In this document: piece after piece, positions 5,976 through 7,609 of the stretch
Numbering within the stretch: the stretch's first letter is position 1
How the letters are laid out: every line of letters starts with the position of its first letter
DNA from: Syntrophobacterales bacterium
GTDB taxonomy: Bacteria > Desulfobacterota > Syntrophia > Syntrophales > UBA6807
DNA length: 7,609 nucleotides
Reading direction: 5' to 3'
Assembly (NCBI GenBank): GCA_021159265.1
Contig: JAGGSD010000007.1
Span: 1-7,609, forward strand
Made by a program: the position numbers and the translations under genes
The notes under the pieces: generated by a model
Databases searched by the model: none
What the model saw: the letters and a program-made list of their open reading frames with translations, nothing else
What the model was told of the DNA's origin: nothing

Positions 5976-7439
5976 TTAATCCACCCAGTAATTGGGGGCT
6001 TCTTTAGTAATAATCACATCATGCACATGGCCTTCCCTGAGTCCTGCTGATGTTATTCGAACAAATTTTGCTTTTTCCCTCAATTCTTCTAAAGTTTTAC
6101 AACCAACGTATCCCATTCCTGCTTTCAACCCGCCTACCAGTTGATAAATACTTGCAGAAAGTGCTCCCCGAAAAGGCACTCGCCCCTCTATCCCCTCCGG
6201 AACCAGTTTTAGCTTACTTTCTATATCATCATCTATATAATAGCGATCCCTACTTCCTGCTTTCATTGCCTCAAGAGACCCCATTCCCCTGTAAACCTTG
6301 TAACTCCTCCCCTGGAAGAAAATTGTTTCACCGGGACTTTCCTCTGTCCCCGCGAAAAGCCCTCCTATCATAACGGAATGAGAACCTGCAGCAAGCGCTT
6401 TTACCATATCACCGGAATACTTAATGCCTCCATCTGTTATGGCAGGAATGTTATGCTTTAAACATGCCTTACTGCAATCTCTAATAGCCGTCATTTGAGG
6501 AACACCAACCCCGGCAATAATTCTCGTTGTACAGATCGATCCGGGACCCACGCCTATTTTCACTGCGTCAACTCCGGCCCTGATAAGCGCTTCCGCTCCT
6601 TCATAAGTCGCCACATTCCCGGCTATAAGTTCGCAGTTCGGAAAATTTGTCTTCGTATCCTTAACAGCGTCCAATACTCCATCAGAGTGCCCATGTGAAG
6701 TGTCAATAACAATGACGTCTGCCCCGGCCGCAAGAAGGGCGTCGATCCTTTCTTCCCTGTCGAGTATTCCTACAGCGCCGCCTACTCTCAATCTGCCCAA
6801 CGAATCCTTACAGGAATTGGGATATTTTTTTATTTTTTCAATATCTTTTATTGTAATAAGTCCCTTTAATCTATAGTCGTCATCTACAACCAGGAGCTTC
6901 TCAATCCGGTGCTCATGGAGAAGTTTTTTGGAGCCTTCCAGAGTAATGTCAGCAGAAACGGTCACCAGGTTCTTTTTGGTCATGACATTGGAAACCGGTT
7001 GTTCTAAATCAGTCTCAAATCTGAGATCGCGGTTTGTCAGGATTCCCACAAGTTTCTGTTTCTTTACCACGGGAACACCGGATATCCTGTAGTTGCCCAT
7101 TAATTTGAGGGCATCACCGACTTTCTGCTGGGGTTCTATGGTTATGGGATCGATAATCATTCCACTTTCAGACTTTTTAACCTTATCGATTTCGAGAGCC
7201 TGTCTTTCAATACTCATATTGCGATGAATAATCCCTATACCGCCCTCCTGTGCCATACATATAGCCGTTCTCGATTCTGTTACAGTATCCATTGCGGCGC
7301 TGATAATCGGTATATTCAGGGGAATATTTCTTGTCAGCAAAGTGGACGTATCCACTTCACTTGGCATCACACTGGATTCCGACGGGACAAGAAGAAGATC
7401 ATCAAATGTAAGCCCCTCCTTTATTTGTTCTTCTATCAT
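5976..7439 (-). CDS. guaB: IMP dehydrogenase
   Basis: This 487-residue enzyme oxidises IMP to XMP with NAD+, the committed step of GTP synthesis in the cytoplasm. The N-terminal barrel portion has LTFDDLLLVPS at 10-20 and ISAAMDTVTE at 46-55. Two CBS domains (about 95-205) are inserted, as usual for bacterial enzymes; ISGVPVV and GILTNRDLRF mark the first and EHRIEKLLVVD the second. The core resumes with DVIVIDTSHGHS at 241-252 and the active loop GVGPGSICTTR at 296-306, catalytic cysteine C303. D336 in ITDGGI binds the IMP ribose, YRGMGSLEAM lies at 383-392, and R399-Y400 is the mobile-flap pair. The C-terminus ITKEAPNYWVD is complete. The start is supported by GGAGG on the minus strand (7446-7450), six bases from the ATG. 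guaA does not follow; dnaE does, after 105 bases. Confidence 0.97.
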   Translation of the reverse strand: MIEEQIKEGLTFDDLLLVPSESSVMPSEVDTSTLLTRNIPLNIPIISAAMDTVTESRTAICMAQEGGIGIIHRNMSIERQALEIDKVKKSESGMIIDPITIEPQQKVGDALKLMGNYRISGVPVVKKQKLVGILTNRDLRFETDLEQPVSNVMTKKNLVTVSADITLEGSKKLLHEHRIEKLLVVDDDYRLKGLITIKDIEKIKKYPNSCKDSLGRLRVGGAVGILDREERIDALLAAGADVIVIDTSHGHSDGVLDAVKDTKTNFPNCELIAGNVATYEGAEALIRAGVDAVKIGVGPGSICTTRIIAGVGVPQMTAIRDCSKACLKHNIPAITDGGIKYSGDMVKALAAGSHSVMIGGLFAGTEESPGETIFFQGRSYKVYRGMGSLEAMKAGSRDRYYIDDDIESKLKLVPEGIEGRVPFRGALSASIYQLVGGLKAGMGYVGCKTLEELREKAKFVRITSAGLREGHVHDVIITKEAPNYWVD

Positions 7440-7473
7440 TTTGTGCCTCCGCTATTGCTTTTAGAAATCAATC

Positions 7474-7505
7474 TTGGTGGACTCGTAAGAAGTCCGCTAT
7501 GCCGT
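7474..7505 (-). repeat. Dispersed 22-base repeat, copy B, with hairpin
   Basis: The minus-strand 22-mer at 7474-7495 matches 18 of 22 positions of the copy at 57-78, and both are preceded by CGGCAT (here at 7499-7504). It also contains a small hairpin, GGACT (7479-7483) with AGTCC (7491-7495) and a seven-base loop. It sits in the guaB leader, between the candidate promoter and the ribosome binding site, so it would be transcribed. Confidence 0.5.
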
Positions 7506-7517
7506 TTTAGGCGCTTA

Positions 7518-7546
7518 ATTGTAAAGTTCGTGCAAAATTGGCAAAA
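7518..7546 (-). promoter_or_regulatory. Candidate guaB promoter
   Basis: On the minus strand TACAAT (7518-7523) is a 5/6 match to the -10 consensus. Upstream, TTGCCA (7539-7544) is at a short 15-base spacing, and TTTTGC (7541-7546) at 17 bases is a poor -35. The predicted leader is about 70 bases. The -10 is believable; the -35 assignment is not settled. Confidence 0.3.
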
Positions 7547-7587
7547 GAATTTCTTTATGGCTGATAAGTCCTTGCAAAACTTAAATC

Positions 7588-7609
7588 CGAATATCGAATT
7601 TCGAAACTC
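7588..7609. repeat. Heptad repeat CGAATAT-CGAATTT-CGAAACT at right edge
   Basis: Three seven-base units sharing the CGAA core run from 7588 to 7608 and probably continue past the window. This is a third sequence family with the same seven-base period as the arrays at 2366-2414 and 5887-5925. No gene is seen between 7440 and 7609. Confidence 0.45.

Noticed and set aside
6050..6698. Plus-strand open frames opposite guaB
   Set aside because: They are antisense shadows of a complete IMP dehydrogenase gene with no ribosome binding site support.
7440..7520. Purine riboswitch in the guaB leader
   Set aside because: The leader shows only a short repeat hairpin; no three-way junction with the conserved purine-riboswitch loops could be drawn.

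Overview
The window looks like ordinary bacterial chromosome from an anaerobic, probably Desulfobacterota (former Deltaproteobacteria) or nearby lineage. That placement is an inference. It rests on protein flavour (a DnaE opening with FVHLHVHTQYSLLDG, a CBS-containing IMP dehydrogenase, COG0011, COG2122 and COG2248 family proteins) and on intergenic spacers full of short degenerate repeats. No phage, insertion sequence, CRISPR array, tRNA or rRNA was seen.

Layout, left to right: a repeat-bearing edge (1-130); a minus-strand MTH1187/YkoF-type thiamine-binding protein gene (131-424); a divergent spacer of about 300 bases (425-726) holding three different inverted or tandem repeats followed by a candidate promoter and a near-consensus Fur box; a plus-strand UPF0282 (COG2248) metallo-beta-lactamase-fold hydrolase (727-1695); then, on the minus strand and reading right to left, guaB (IMP dehydrogenase), dnaE (replicative DNA polymerase III alpha subunit) and a UPF0280 (COG2122, ApbE-like) gene. 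The UPF0280 gene meets the hydrolase gene tail to tail and the two coding regions overlap by 54 bases. The right edge (7440-7609) is the guaB leader and probable promoter region, again with repeats.

The three minus-strand genes guaB, dnaE and UPF0280 could be one transcript: the gaps are 105 and 47 bases and no convincing terminator lies between them. guaB and dnaE are housekeeping genes for GTP synthesis and chromosome replication; the UPF0280 protein has no established function. The hydrolase is separately transcribed and is the one gene with a readable regulatory signal, a 17/19 match to the Fur consensus overlapping the predicted transcription start, which predicts repression by iron.

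No wholly new system is evident. The points most worth following are the Fur box in front of an uncharacterised hydrolase, the 54-base convergent overlap, the complete PHP metal site in DnaE (predicting intrinsic proofreading), and several intergenic repeat families, three of which have a seven-base period.
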